Part shown: one piece after another, positions 1-7,379 of the stretch | How the letters are laid out: every line of letters starts with the position of its first letter | Position numbering within the stretch: position 1 is the first letter of the stretch | NCBI GenBank assembly: GCA_038523965.1 | Contig: JBCBIX010000112.1 | Location: forward strand, 1-8,386 | Source: JAJRXG01 sp038523965 | GTDB taxonomy: Bacteria > Bacteroidota > Bacteroidia > Chitinophagales > Saprospiraceae | Length of the DNA: 8,386 nt | Direction of reading: 5' to 3' | Translations under genes and position numbers: made by a program | Notes under the pieces: model-generated | What the model saw: only the letters and a program-made list of their open reading frames with translations | Database searches by the model: none | What the model was told of the DNA's origin: nothing

Positions 1-1
1 C

Positions 2-817
2 CAGATCGATGTAAGTGGAACATTGGCTGATATCAGCAATTACAATTACACCATTTCTGGCTCTCCGTTGTCAGAGGATTACGCCTCTACCCTGTCAAAG
101 GCAACACGAGGAGAGATCAGTCTAAGTGATTTATCTACATATCTCTCCGAGAGCGCAGATCCGATGGTCGCGATGATGATCGCTGCGCAGCGATACACAG
201 ATCCTTCTTTTTCTCCAATACACTCGGCGATTAGTAGCCGACTCCGGGCAACATATCCTTCTGAAGAATCAACCGTGGAATATGGCCAATTGGCAGCCAA
301 TATGGAGCGCGAATATGCGCGAGTGTTGTCCTTGCAAAAGGTCAAAATCGGTGAGCCGGCTCCAGATATAGAGCTACCTGACGTCAATGGTAACTCACGA
401 CGTCTTTCTGAGCTAAAAGGAAATGTAGTCCTTCTGGACTTCTGGGCCAGCTGGTGTGGACCATGTCGCAAAGAGAATCCCAATGTTGTGCGCGTCTATG
501 ATAAATATGTTGACGACGGGTTTACAGTCTTCAGTGTATCGCTGGATGGATTGGATTCGCGAACGAAGAAGCGCTTCCCTGCTGACCAAATCGACAATCA
601 AATGCGCGCACAAAAACAGCGTTGGGTTCAAGCCATAAAAAAGGATAACCTCAAATGGGATACACACGTCAGTGATCTGAAAAAGTGGGAATCCGCAGCG
701 GCATCTACATATGGAGTGTCAAGCATACCCCGCACCTTTCTCATCGATCGTGACGGTAAGATTGCCGCGATCAACCCTCGCCGTAATCTCGAACAAGCAG
801 TAACAGCAATTCTATAA
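2..817 (+). CDS. TlpA/ResA-like thioredoxin-fold protein, 5' partial
   Basis: Probable envelope thiol-disulfide oxidoreductase of the TlpA/ResA/AhpC-TSA class. The frame is open to the window edge, so the gene starts upstream. A TTG at 23 is the first possible start codon in view but is unlikely to be the true one, because residues before it (QIDVSGT) continue a beta-strand pattern. 271 residues are visible. The first ~25 look like the end of an N-terminal beta domain of the DUF4369 type often fused to TlpA proteins in Bacteroidota (inference), then a helical linker to about residue 115. The thioredoxin domain follows: a WASWCGPC active site with cysteines at codons 455-457 and 464-466 (visible residues 152 and 155), and the cis-proline loop SSIPRTF with Pro at 728-730. 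The stretch between strand FSVSLDG and the WVQAIKKDNL helix is somewhat long and charged. Any signal peptide or lipobox would lie outside the window. The fold is certain; substrate and redox role are unknown. Confidence 0.9.
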   Translation, partial: QIDVSGTLADISNYNYTISGSPLSEDYASTLSKATRGEISLSDLSTYLSESADPMVAMMIAAQRYTDPSFSPIHSAISSRLRATYPSEESTVEYGQLAANMEREYARVLSLQKVKIGEPAPDIELPDVNGNSRRLSELKGNVVLLDFWASWCGPCRKENPNVVRVYDKYVDDGFTVFSVSLDGLDSRTKKRFPADQIDNQMRAQKQRWVQAIKKDNLKWDTHVSDLKKWESAAASTYGVSSIPRTFLIDRDGKIAAINPRRNLEQAVTAIL

Positions 818-820
818 CTC

Positions 821-838
821 CGAAGTCCCTTGGCTTCG
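821..838 (+). terminator. small hairpin after the thioredoxin gene, possible weak terminator
   Basis: CGAAGTC and GGCTTCG can pair into a 7-bp stem (one G-U pair) with a CCTT tetraloop, starting 3 nt after the TAA stop. No T-tract follows, so it is not a classical intrinsic terminator; it may only stabilise the mRNA 3' end or be chance. It sits in the 45-nt gap before recG. Confidence 0.25.
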
Positions 839-862
839 ATGTAGTGCCGCATCTTTGGATGG

Positions 863-2968
863 ATGGCAGAGACTAATCCGTTAGCACTCAAGATCGAATA
901 CATCAAAGGTGTAGGCCCTAATCGCAGTGAAGCGTTGGCAGCTGAATTAGGTGTATATACGGTGGGTGACTTAATCCAGGTCTTTCCATTTCGCTATGAC
1001 GATCGCTCGACCTTCGCATTGATCAAGGATGTAAGACACGGAGACACTGTACAGCTAAAGGGCACTTTGGTAAGTCTCCAGAAGGTAAAGGCAAAAAATC
1101 GCACCAGACTTAAAGGAACGTTCAAAGATGCCTCAGGTCTCATCGAGCTATCCTGGTTCCAGGGAGCAAAGTGGATCGCTGAGACGTTGCAAACAGATCA
1201 GGAATACATCCTCCATGGTAAGGTGAATGTCTATAGTGGGAAGCGATCGATCGCACACCCCGAGATGGAATTGGCGGCAACACATCAGGAGTCTCAAGTC
1301 TATCTCCCTGTATATGCATCTACAGCAAACCTCGATAGAAAAGGCCTTGGTCAGCGAGCTCGACGTCGTATCATCTCGCAAGCACTTTCGACAATACGAC
1401 CAGAAGATCTACCAGAGGTATTTCCCATGGATATGATGGATTCTTTAAAGCTCTGTACGCGCTATGAAGCCTACCAATGGATTCACTTTCCAGAATCTGA
1501 AAATCATCGTGTACATGCTTCTAATCGGCTCAAGTTTGAAGAGTTATTCTTTTTACAACTCCGCATCCTTCAAAATAAGGTGCTCCGTGATCAGCACCTG
1601 AGAGGACTGCTATTCGAGACTGTAGGCACCTACTTCCATCGTTTTTTTAGCGATAAACTTCCCTTTGAGCTGACGAACGCTCAGAAACGAGTGGTAAAGG
1701 AGATCAGGTCGGATATTGGCTCAGGAAGGCAAATGAATCGCCTGCTACAGGGAGATGTCGGAAGTGGAAAGACCATGGTCGCACTAATGGCTATGCTGAT
1801 CGCTGTAGACAATGGTCATCAGGCCTGTCTATTAGCACCAACTGAGATTCTCGCTCAACAACACTTTCATTCGATAACAGAGTATCTGAAGGGTGTCGGG
1901 GTACAATGCGCATTCCTCAGCGGATCCGTTAAGGGAAAAACCAGAGCCCAATTATTCGAATATCTGCGATCTGGGACTATCGATATACTTATAGGTACTC
2001 ATGCTATCCTCGAAGACCCAGTCCAATTCAAAAGCCTTGGTTTGGCCGTCACTGATGAGCAGCACCGCTTCGGGGTGGTCCAACGTGCTCGACTATGGAC
2101 AAAAAACAAAGAAACCCCACCACACATTTTGGTGATGACAGCTACACCAATTCCAAGGACGCTTGCCATGACATCCTATGGGGACCTGGATGTCTCTGTC
2201 ATCGATGAACTGCCTCCTGGTCGTAAACCAGTTCGGACTGAACATCGAACCGAAGCGGATCGGATGCGAATCATCAAATTCATGAAAGGTGAGATCGCAG
2301 CTGGTCGTCAGATCTACGTGGTTTACCCTCTTATCGAAGAATCTGAACACCTTGATCTGGAAAATCTTCAACAGGGTTATGAAGAACTGCTGAACTACTT
2401 CCCTATCTCAGACTACCAGATTGCTGTAGTCCATGGACGTATGAAACCTCATGACAAGGACCAAGAGATGCAACGTTTCGTCTCTGGAAAGGCGCAAATC
2501 ATGGTTGCAACCACAGTGATCGAAGTAGGAGTGAATGTGCCAAATGCGTCGATTATGATCATCGAAAATGCGAGTCGATTTGGTCTCAGCCAACTGCATC
2601 AATTGCGCGGTAGAGTCGGCCGAGGTGGAGATCAAGCCTACTGTATCCTGATGACCAAAGGCAATCTGGGATTCACAGCGAAGAAAAGGATCAAAACCAT
2701 GTGCCAAACTAACGATGGCTTCAAAATCGCCGAGGTTGATATGGAACTCAGGGGAGCAGGCGATATCGAAGGCACTCAGCAAAGTGGGACTGTCGAGCTT
2801 AAACTGGCCAGCTTAACTAACGATGCTCAAATGATGAAAACTGCCCGACATTTTGCCATTGAGCTTCTTCAGAAAGATCCAGAGCTCGTCCATCCAAATC
2901 ATCAGATGACAGCTTACTACCTGAAGAAACAGTACGGCGCGACCAAAACATGGGGCAGAATATCGTGA
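863..2968 (+). CDS. recG: ATP-dependent DNA helicase RecG
   Basis: Superfamily 2 DNA translocase that remodels stalled replication forks, R-loops and branched recombination intermediates in the cytoplasm. The 701 residues match the usual family length (about 690-700). An N-terminal helical part (YIKGVGPNRSEAL near residue 13) leads into the OB-fold wedge domain at roughly residues 55-150. The helicase core follows: Walker A GDVGSGKT at 297-304, Walker B DEQH at 398-401, motif III TATPIPRT at 426-433, motif VI QLRGRVGRG at 580-588. The RecG C-terminal signature GAGDIEGTQQSG lies near 631-642. All catalytic motifs are intact. The ATG at 863 is chosen because it gives a normal N-terminus; no Shine-Dalgarno sequence is seen, which is common in Bacteroidota. 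The gene lies 45 nt downstream of the thioredoxin gene on the same strand and converges with the PiT-like gene, with only 28 nt between the stops. The neighbours give no clue to a special role. Confidence 0.97.
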   Translation: MAETNPLALKIEYIKGVGPNRSEALAAELGVYTVGDLIQVFPFRYDDRSTFALIKDVRHGDTVQLKGTLVSLQKVKAKNRTRLKGTFKDASGLIELSWFQGAKWIAETLQTDQEYILHGKVNVYSGKRSIAHPEMELAATHQESQVYLPVYASTANLDRKGLGQRARRRIISQALSTIRPEDLPEVFPMDMMDSLKLCTRYEAYQWIHFPESENHRVHASNRLKFEELFFLQLRILQNKVLRDQHLRGLLFETVGTYFHRFFSDKLPFELTNAQKRVVKEIRSDIGSGRQMNRLLQGDVGSGKTMVALMAMLIAVDNGHQACLLAPTEILAQQHFHSITEYLKGVGVQCAFLSGSVKGKTRAQLFEYLRSGTIDILIGTHAILEDPVQFKSLGLAVTDEQHRFGVVQRARLWTKNKETPPHILVMTATPIPRTLAMTSYGDLDVSVIDELPPGRKPVRTEHRTEADRMRIIKFMKGEIAAGRQIYVVYPLIEESEHLDLENLQQGYEELLNYFPISDYQIAVVHGRMKPHDKDQEMQRFVSGKAQIMVATTVIEVGVNVPNASIMIIENASRFGLSQLHQLRGRVGRGGDQAYCILMTKGNLGFTAKKRIKTMCQTNDGFKIAEVDMELRGAGDIEGTQQSGTVELKLASLTNDAQMMKTARHFAIELLQKDPELVHPNHQMTAYYLKKQYGATKTWGRIS

Positions 2969-2996
2969 AGCAAGTATTCAACTCGTGTTTTGAGTC

Positions 2997-4022
2997 CTAA
3001 TACGAACTCTCCCCGCGCAGTGCATTCATCAGCAACACAAGCAACACACTCACTACAAGACCGGCGAACACCTTAGCTAAATCCGTAAGAATGGCCTTGA
3101 CATCGGAGAAGGTCAAATTATTATCTAACCTCCACCCCATGGCTAATTCTCGACCTGCCAACAATCCGATAAATACCCATGTCGTACTCATCGGCAGCTT
3201 TGCGTCCCACAGTCCAAGGACATTCTGCTTGAAAATCAGGAGTATGATGCCGTAGATCAGATCAATAAATGTCGCTGCCCTGATATCAGTGGTATTGGTC
3301 TTGCTCCGCACAATGTCCTGGACCTTACCACCTTTGGAGTAAAAAATATAGCCAAGTAACCCTACCAGAATAACTAATGAAGCGATGAATGAACCTACGG
3401 ACAAATCGTCTTTCCCCAGATACACATAGATGTTGGCCAAGTCTTGTGACAGCCATTGTGTCCATAGAAATCCCGTAGATAGCCACTGCGCCCCTACCCA
3501 GAATCGCTCGTTGCCCCAGATACCAGTATCATCCACACCGTCCAATGGGTTATCAATGAACTTCTTCTCGGTGATCTTGGTGAGGAAAATATAGATCACA
3601 GCCCCAGCACCAAATGCGATCAGATAGCCCATGATGGACTTATTCACCATCCCACCAAGTGACTTGAAGGAGAAGAATGTGAGGATCATGAAGGTTGTGC
3701 TGACGGGGATCCCAATTCGGGTCAGTACCATTAGCACCAATGGTGGAAGGATGTAATACCAAGACAGCGTCTCTGGGATATCGATCTTATCAAGCCTATC
3801 AAAGGCGATATCATCACCACCTAAGCCAAAGGAATTACCGTATCCGAGAAAGCCAATGATCAGAATAATAGCCATTATCCCGCCGGCATATGCCCATAAC
3901 ACATACCACGGTAGGCGCTTCTCATTAGAGGTGAGAAAGGTACCCAATGTCTGGATGACATCGTTGCCTACAACACTATATGCTGCAAGTGCAAATCCAA
4001 TCCACATGATGAGCTCAGACAT
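2997..4022 (-). CDS. divergent PiT-family (SLC20-like) inorganic phosphate transporter
   Basis: Integral inner-membrane protein of 341 residues, shorter than many PiT proteins, with about ten hydrophobic segments arranged as two related halves. PiT-like marks are visible in both. Half one has VVGNDVIQTLGTF (N20, D21), resembling the family's GANDVANAFGT, and GIPVSTTF (residues 104-111). Half two has WLSQDLANIYV (Q193, D194), resembling GSNDVANA, and LPMSTTW (276-282). Both aspartates and both STT triplets are kept, but the His that usually follows STT is Phe in one half and Trp in the other, and the second Asn is Gln. A hydrophilic loop at about 150-175 separates the halves. The ordinary role of the family is cation-coupled phosphate uptake; whether this branch moves phosphate or another oxyanion is not shown. 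The gene lies 92 nt downstream of a Na/Pi cotransporter, which supports phosphate, and has its own likely promoter and an AAGGA ribosome site 7 nt before the ATG. Confidence 0.75.
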   Translation of the reverse strand: MSELIMWIGFALAAYSVVGNDVIQTLGTFLTSNEKRLPWYVLWAYAGGIMAIILIIGFLGYGNSFGLGGDDIAFDRLDKIDIPETLSWYYILPPLVLMVLTRIGIPVSTTFMILTFFSFKSLGGMVNKSIMGYLIAFGAGAVIYIFLTKITEKKFIDNPLDGVDDTGIWGNERFWVGAQWLSTGFLWTQWLSQDLANIYVYLGKDDLSVGSFIASLVILVGLLGYIFYSKGGKVQDIVRSKTNTTDIRAATFIDLIYGIILLIFKQNVLGLWDAKLPMSTTWVFIGLLAGRELAMGWRLDNNLTFSDVKAILTDLAKVFAGLVVSVLLVLLMNALRGESSY

Positions 4023-4029
4023 CGATTTG

Positions 4030-4034
4030 TCCTT
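4030..4034 (-). promoter_or_regulatory. Shine-Dalgarno-like site for the PiT-like gene
   Basis: AAGGA on the minus strand lies 7 nt upstream of the ATG at 4022-4020. It supports that start. None of the other visible starts in the window has a comparably good site. Confidence 0.45.
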
Positions 4035-4047
4035 CAGTTAGTCGCCT

Positions 4048-4077
4048 CAAAACTATTAAACTTCGATGCTTTGCAAA
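4048..4077 (-). promoter_or_regulatory. Bacteroidota-type sigma-A promoter for the PiT-like gene
   Basis: On the minus strand a -33 element TTTG (4077-4074) is followed after 18 nt by TAGTTTTG (4055-4048), an exact match to the Bacteroidota -7 consensus TAnnTTTG. The -7 box ends 25 nt before the start codon, giving a short leader that contains the ribosome site. This suggests that the PiT-like gene can be transcribed independently of the upstream Na/Pi cotransporter. It is a consensus match only, in AT-rich intergenic DNA. Confidence 0.5.
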
Positions 4078-4114
4078 ATTAACTTTCACTACTACCTAAT
4101 CTTCTGATTATCAA

Positions 4115-5800
4115 CTACTTACCTTTCATCAGCTTACTCACTTCGAGAACTTTATCTCCGATATTTTCCAGAAGAGAGAAGATCTTATAGTACACCAATG
4201 TACCCTGTAGGTTAAAATCAAACTCCTTCGACATCTTCAGAGTGGTGTTCCTAAGCTCATCCCGAATTTGATTAATCGAGGCCTCTACCATATGGGCCTT
4301 ATCGAGGGATACCATCGCAGGGTCACCACATTCAAGATTATCGCGCATAATGCTTATCCCTTCGACGAGATACGAGTAGATCTCATTGATCGTATTGCGC
4401 TGATGCGGTGTGAACCAGATTCCATCGCGTGTTTTGTCTCTGACTTCTAAGCAGATCGTGTTGGTGTTGTTACTGATTCGCACCAGATCATTGGACATCC
4501 GCAGATAGCGTTGAAGCATGGAACTGGTTTTGTCACTCAGTTCCTGCTTTGCGAGTTCGATGACGTATTCAGAGATAAACTCGTTGTGTTTGGAAACACG
4601 TTTGTCTTGTTTGCGTAACCACTTGAAGGCATCAATTTTCTCCTGCTCCTCAGTAGAATTGAACAGCTTTCTGGAACGCTGAACCATTTGTTCGATGATC
4701 TCTGCCAGTTGCAGTAGTTCAAGTTGAATTTCAACAGTTGACAGCTCTGGAGTGGCTATCGAATAGTCCAGATACTTGAGTTTAGCTCGCCGATCCTTCT
4801 CTGATCGAGGGGCCCTAAGACGCTCCGCCATCTTGATCAGATACTTAAGCAATGGAAGAGCGACGATGGCATTAAGTACATTAAAAGTCGTGTGAAATGC
4901 CGCTAAACCGACAGTACGTAGGTTGGGATCCTCGATGGCATTGGCTTCTCCGGCCGCATTGCCAACAATGCCGATGATCCCATCAAGAATGATCGGCATT
5001 GCAATGACCATCCATGTTGCTCCAAGGACATTGAATAAGGTGTGGAAGCTGGCGCTTTGTCGCGCGTATGCATTTGCCACCAATGCAGCAATCTCGGCTG
5101 TCACAGTAGTCCCAATATTACTACCCAAAATCATAGCAGCAGCTAACTCAAATGGGATCCACCCATTAAAACACATCGCGAGAATGAGGGTCAATGCAGC
5201 ACTTGAGGATTGTACCAGGATCGTAATCATCAGACCGATGAAGATGAAAAGTAGCCGCGCCAGTAGACCTGCCTTGGCAAATCCACGGATATATTCAAAC
5301 ACCTCCTGATTACCCAAATTAGGAAGACTGTCCTTCAAAAAACCCAAGCCTATAAATACCAGACTAAACCCTATCAAGAACTCCGCCCAATATCGATTGC
5401 GCTTTCCTCCCCTGAAAAATACTGGAACGGCGATGGCCAATAATGGTAACGTAACCGCACTAAGACTAAACAGAAAACCGCCTAAGGACACCAACCAGGC
5501 CGTGATCGTCGTGCCTATGTTTGCTCCGATGATCAGGCCTGCCGACTGAGTCACTGTGATCAGTCCTGCATTTACAAAGCTGATCGTCATTACGGTAGTG
5601 GCAGATGAGGACTGGATGATGCCTGTGGTGACCAGTCCGACCAGTACAGCATTGATTGGCCTTTTAGTGATATTCCGGAGGGTCTTACGCAGTTGGCCAC
5701 CCGCCGCCTTTTGAATACCATCGCTCATCACCTTCATCCCGAAGATGAATAGTGCCAATGCACCTGCAACTTTGAATATCTCTAAGACCAAAAAAGGCAT
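4115..5800 (-). CDS. Na/Pi cotransporter family protein (NptA/YjbB-like) with C-terminal PhoU-like domain
   Basis: Inner-membrane sodium-phosphate symporter of the NptA/YjbB (SLC34-related) family, 561 residues, matching the family's two-domain bacterial form. The N-terminal ~325 residues are membrane segments in an inverted repeat. Each repeat shows the QSSS signature (QSSSATT at 63-69, QSSSA at 197-201), an [A/S]NIGTT motif (GANIGTT at 92-98, GSNIGTT at 226-232), and later FHT-FN elements (252-257 and 302-307). After a basic linker (about 327-345) comes a cytoplasmic helical domain at about 355-561 that resembles PhoU, including YYKIFSLLENIGDKV with E545 and D549 in a PhoU-style ExxxD arrangement. 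In the family the PhoU part is thought to sense phosphate status or regulate transport; direction (uptake or efflux) cannot be told here. The start at 5800 gives a hydrophobic first helix. No clear promoter is seen in the 85-nt gap behind the symporter gene, so co-transcription with it is possible. Confidence 0.93.
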   Translation of the reverse strand: MPFLVLEIFKVAGALALFIFGMKVMSDGIQKAAGGQLRKTLRNITKRPINAVLVGLVTTGIIQSSSATTVMTISFVNAGLITVTQSAGLIIGANIGTTITAWLVSLGGFLFSLSAVTLPLLAIAVPVFFRGGKRNRYWAEFLIGFSLVFIGLGFLKDSLPNLGNQEVFEYIRGFAKAGLLARLLFIFIGLMITILVQSSSAALTLILAMCFNGWIPFELAAAMILGSNIGTTVTAEIAALVANAYARQSASFHTLFNVLGATWMVIAMPIILDGIIGIVGNAAGEANAIEDPNLRTVGLAAFHTTFNVLNAIVALPLLKYLIKMAERLRAPRSEKDRRAKLKYLDYSIATPELSTVEIQLELLQLAEIIEQMVQRSRKLFNSTEEQEKIDAFKWLRKQDKRVSKHNEFISEYVIELAKQELSDKTSSMLQRYLRMSNDLVRISNNTNTICLEVRDKTRDGIWFTPHQRNTINEIYSYLVEGISIMRDNLECGDPAMVSLDKAHMVEASINQIRDELRNTTLKMSKEFDFNLQGTLVYYKIFSLLENIGDKVLEVSKLMKGK

Positions 5801-5820
5801 AAAGGACGAAAGTACTCACA

Positions 5821-5857
5821 GTGATCACATCTCCGCGTCATCGATGTGTTACATCAC
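5821..5857. repeat. imperfect inverted repeat between the symporter and Na/Pi cotransporter genes
   Basis: GTGATCACATC (5821-5831) is complementary to GATGTG (5843-5848) plus ATCAC (5853-5857), with a 4-nt TTAC bulge in the second arm and an 11-nt loop. This allows 11 base pairs in two blocks. Two smaller palindromes are embedded, GTGATCAC (5821-5828) and CATCGATG (5839-5846). It ends about 20 nt before the Na/Pi cotransporter ATG on the minus strand. No T-tract follows in either direction, so a classical terminator is unlikely. An operator, an mRNA structure in the leader, or chance are all open. Confidence 0.3.
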
Positions 5858-5885
5858 TATGAAGATTTAAACTCCAGGAGAAATC

Positions 5886-7379
5886 CTACTGATTCGTTAC
5901 TTGAGTTGATGGTCTGGAGGAGATTAGCCACAAACCGCAGAAGGTCAATAACCCATTCAGAGCAAGAATCATAAATCCAAAACTAAAGCCGCCGAACAAC
6001 TGTGCAGAGTACTTGTCTACCATGAATGAAAGGACTGGAGCGATAAGACAAACCGCTAATGCATATCGATCCAGCACCAAACGCGAGGTCAGCATCCCAA
6101 AGCTGAACAACCCGAGTATCGGACCATAGGTATACCCGGCAGCTCTGAATAGTTGATTGAGAATACTGTCGTTGTTCAGGCTGTCAAACAAGATGATGAC
6201 GAAGAAGAGTACAATCGAGAACACAATATGAACCTGTATACGGAGCTTCTTTTTGGTTGCCTCACTTCGCTTCGTCGTTTCAAAATCTAAAAAGTCAACA
6301 CAAAAGGAGGTCGTAAGGGCGGTGAGTGCAGAGTCCGCGCTGCTGTATGCCGCTGCAATCAATCCGACTATGAATGTTAGCCCAACAAATGGTCCCAATT
6401 CAGTTAAGGCAATCTGAGGAAACAGCAGATCTGGGCGCTCCGGTACTGCCATTCCAATCTGGCCTGCGTAGATATATAACATGGCACCTAAACTGAGAAA
6501 GAGCACATTAGCAAAGACCAAGATGATGCTGAATGTGAACATGTTCTTCTGCGCATCTGAGAGACTCTTGCAGGTAAGGTTCTTTTGCATCATATCTTGG
6601 TCCATGCCTGTCATGACAATGGCAAGTAAGGCTCCACCAATGAATTGTTTGAAGAAATTATTCGGATCGCCCCATCCCCCCTCGAAATACCACATCTCTG
6701 TGTAACCTGCATCTCCCATCGCCGCCCACATCTCACCGAGATTCAGATCCATAGACTGTCCGATCGCAAGGATGGTTAGCATAACGGAGGCCAACAAACA
6801 GGTTGTCTGCAGTGTATCCGTCCAAACGATCGTCTTAATCCCCCCCTGAAAAGTATATATCCAAATGAGCAAAATGGTCAGTGCCACAGTCATCCACAGC
6901 GGTATGCCGAAGGGCCCGAGAACGAAGTTCTGAAGGACTATAGCAACCAAAAACAAGCGAAAAGAAGCTCCTATAATCCGCGAGAGAAGAAAAAAACCGG
7001 CCCCAGTACGATAAGAAACAGTGCCAAATCGCTCTCTGAAGTAACCATAGATCGTGGTCAGATTCATACGGTAGTAGAGCGGCATCAATACCGTAGCAAT
7101 CACATAGTACCCTACGAGATAGCCAAACACCATCTGCATGTAGGAGAAATTCATATTTGCCTTGCCTGCTCCGACGGTACCTGGAGTACTGATAAATGTC
7201 ACTCCTGATAGTGTCGCACCTATCATTCCAAAAGCCACTAACATCCATGGTGACTGGCGATTAGCCGTGAAGAACTCCCTTGTATTAGATCCTCTTGAGG
7301 TCAACCATGATATGGTGATCAAGCCTACGAAATAGACCATAATCACAACCAAAATTAGCCCTGGGCTCAGCACATTCAT
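5886..7379 (-). CDS. sodium:solute symporter (SSS/SLC5 family)
   Basis: Inner-membrane Na+-coupled symporter of 497 residues, usual for the family, with about 13 hydrophobic segments. An upstream in-frame ATG at 7430 would add 17 residues with no family character, inside the previous gene. I chose the ATG at 7379 because it begins directly with the first membrane helix (MNVLSPGLILVVIMVYFVG) and forms an ATGA overlap with the previous stop. Family marks: SPWMLVAFGMIGATLSGVTF in TM2 (residues 43-62), FQGGIKTIVWTDTLQ at 177-191, DQDMMQKNLTCKS at 260-272 and AAYSSADSALTALT at 343-356, where the serines correspond to the Na2 sodium site of SSS transporters. The substrate cannot be inferred from sequence; sugars, sialic acids, amino acids and carboxylates are all carried by relatives. 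Coupling to the deacetylase-like gene hints at a carbohydrate-related role (inference). Confidence 0.93.
   Translation of the reverse strand: MNVLSPGLILVVIMVYFVGLITISWLTSRGSNTREFFTANRQSPWMLVAFGMIGATLSGVTFISTPGTVGAGKANMNFSYMQMVFGYLVGYYVIATVLMPLYYRMNLTTIYGYFRERFGTVSYRTGAGFFLLSRIIGASFRLFLVAIVLQNFVLGPFGIPLWMTVALTILLIWIYTFQGGIKTIVWTDTLQTTCLLASVMLTILAIGQSMDLNLGEMWAAMGDAGYTEMWYFEGGWGDPNNFFKQFIGGALLAIVMTGMDQDMMQKNLTCKSLSDAQKNMFTFSIILVFANVLFLSLGAMLYIYAGQIGMAVPERPDLLFPQIALTELGPFVGLTFIVGLIAAAYSSADSALTALTTSFCVDFLDFETTKRSEATKKKLRIQVHIVFSIVLFFVIILFDSLNNDSILNQLFRAAGYTYGPILGLFSFGMLTSRLVLDRYALAVCLIAPVLSFMVDKYSAQLFGGFSFGFMILALNGLLTFCGLWLISSRPSTQVTNQ
7376..7379 (-). other. ATGA stop/start overlap
   Basis: The minus strand reads ATGA: the symporter ATG (7379-7377) shares two bases with the deacetylase TGA (7378-7376). 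No Shine-Dalgarno site is seen just upstream, so translation of the symporter probably relies on ribosomes finishing the deacetylase. This places both genes in one transcript and fixes the symporter start. Confidence 0.8.

Noticed and set aside
830..857. Possible promoter TTG, 17 nt, CATCTTTG ahead of recG
   Set aside because: The -7 element has a mismatch and would lie only 5 nt before the ATG, leaving almost no leader.
2408..2782. 124-codon open frame on the minus strand inside recG
   Set aside because: It is antisense to conserved helicase motifs including QLRGRVGRG, and its translation shows no recognisable domain. Treated as a shadow.
4097..4110. TAATC/GATTA hairpin just after the Na/Pi cotransporter stop on the minus strand
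   Set aside because: Only a 5-bp, AT-rich stem with no T-tract immediately after; too weak to call a terminator.
4923..5309. 128-codon open frame on the plus strand inside the Na/Pi cotransporter
   Set aside because: It mirrors the conserved membrane domain with QSSS and NIGTT motifs, which explains the open frame. No independent family signal.
5864..5885. Symmetry GATTT...AAATC around CTCCAGGAG right after the symporter stop
   Set aside because: The outer arms are 5 bp, and the inner palindrome cannot fold with a 1-nt loop. Likely chance.
6835..7248. 137-codon minus-strand frame overlapping the symporter in another frame
   Set aside because: The symporter frame carries clear SSS motifs across the whole stretch, so this is a shadow and not evidence of a frameshift.
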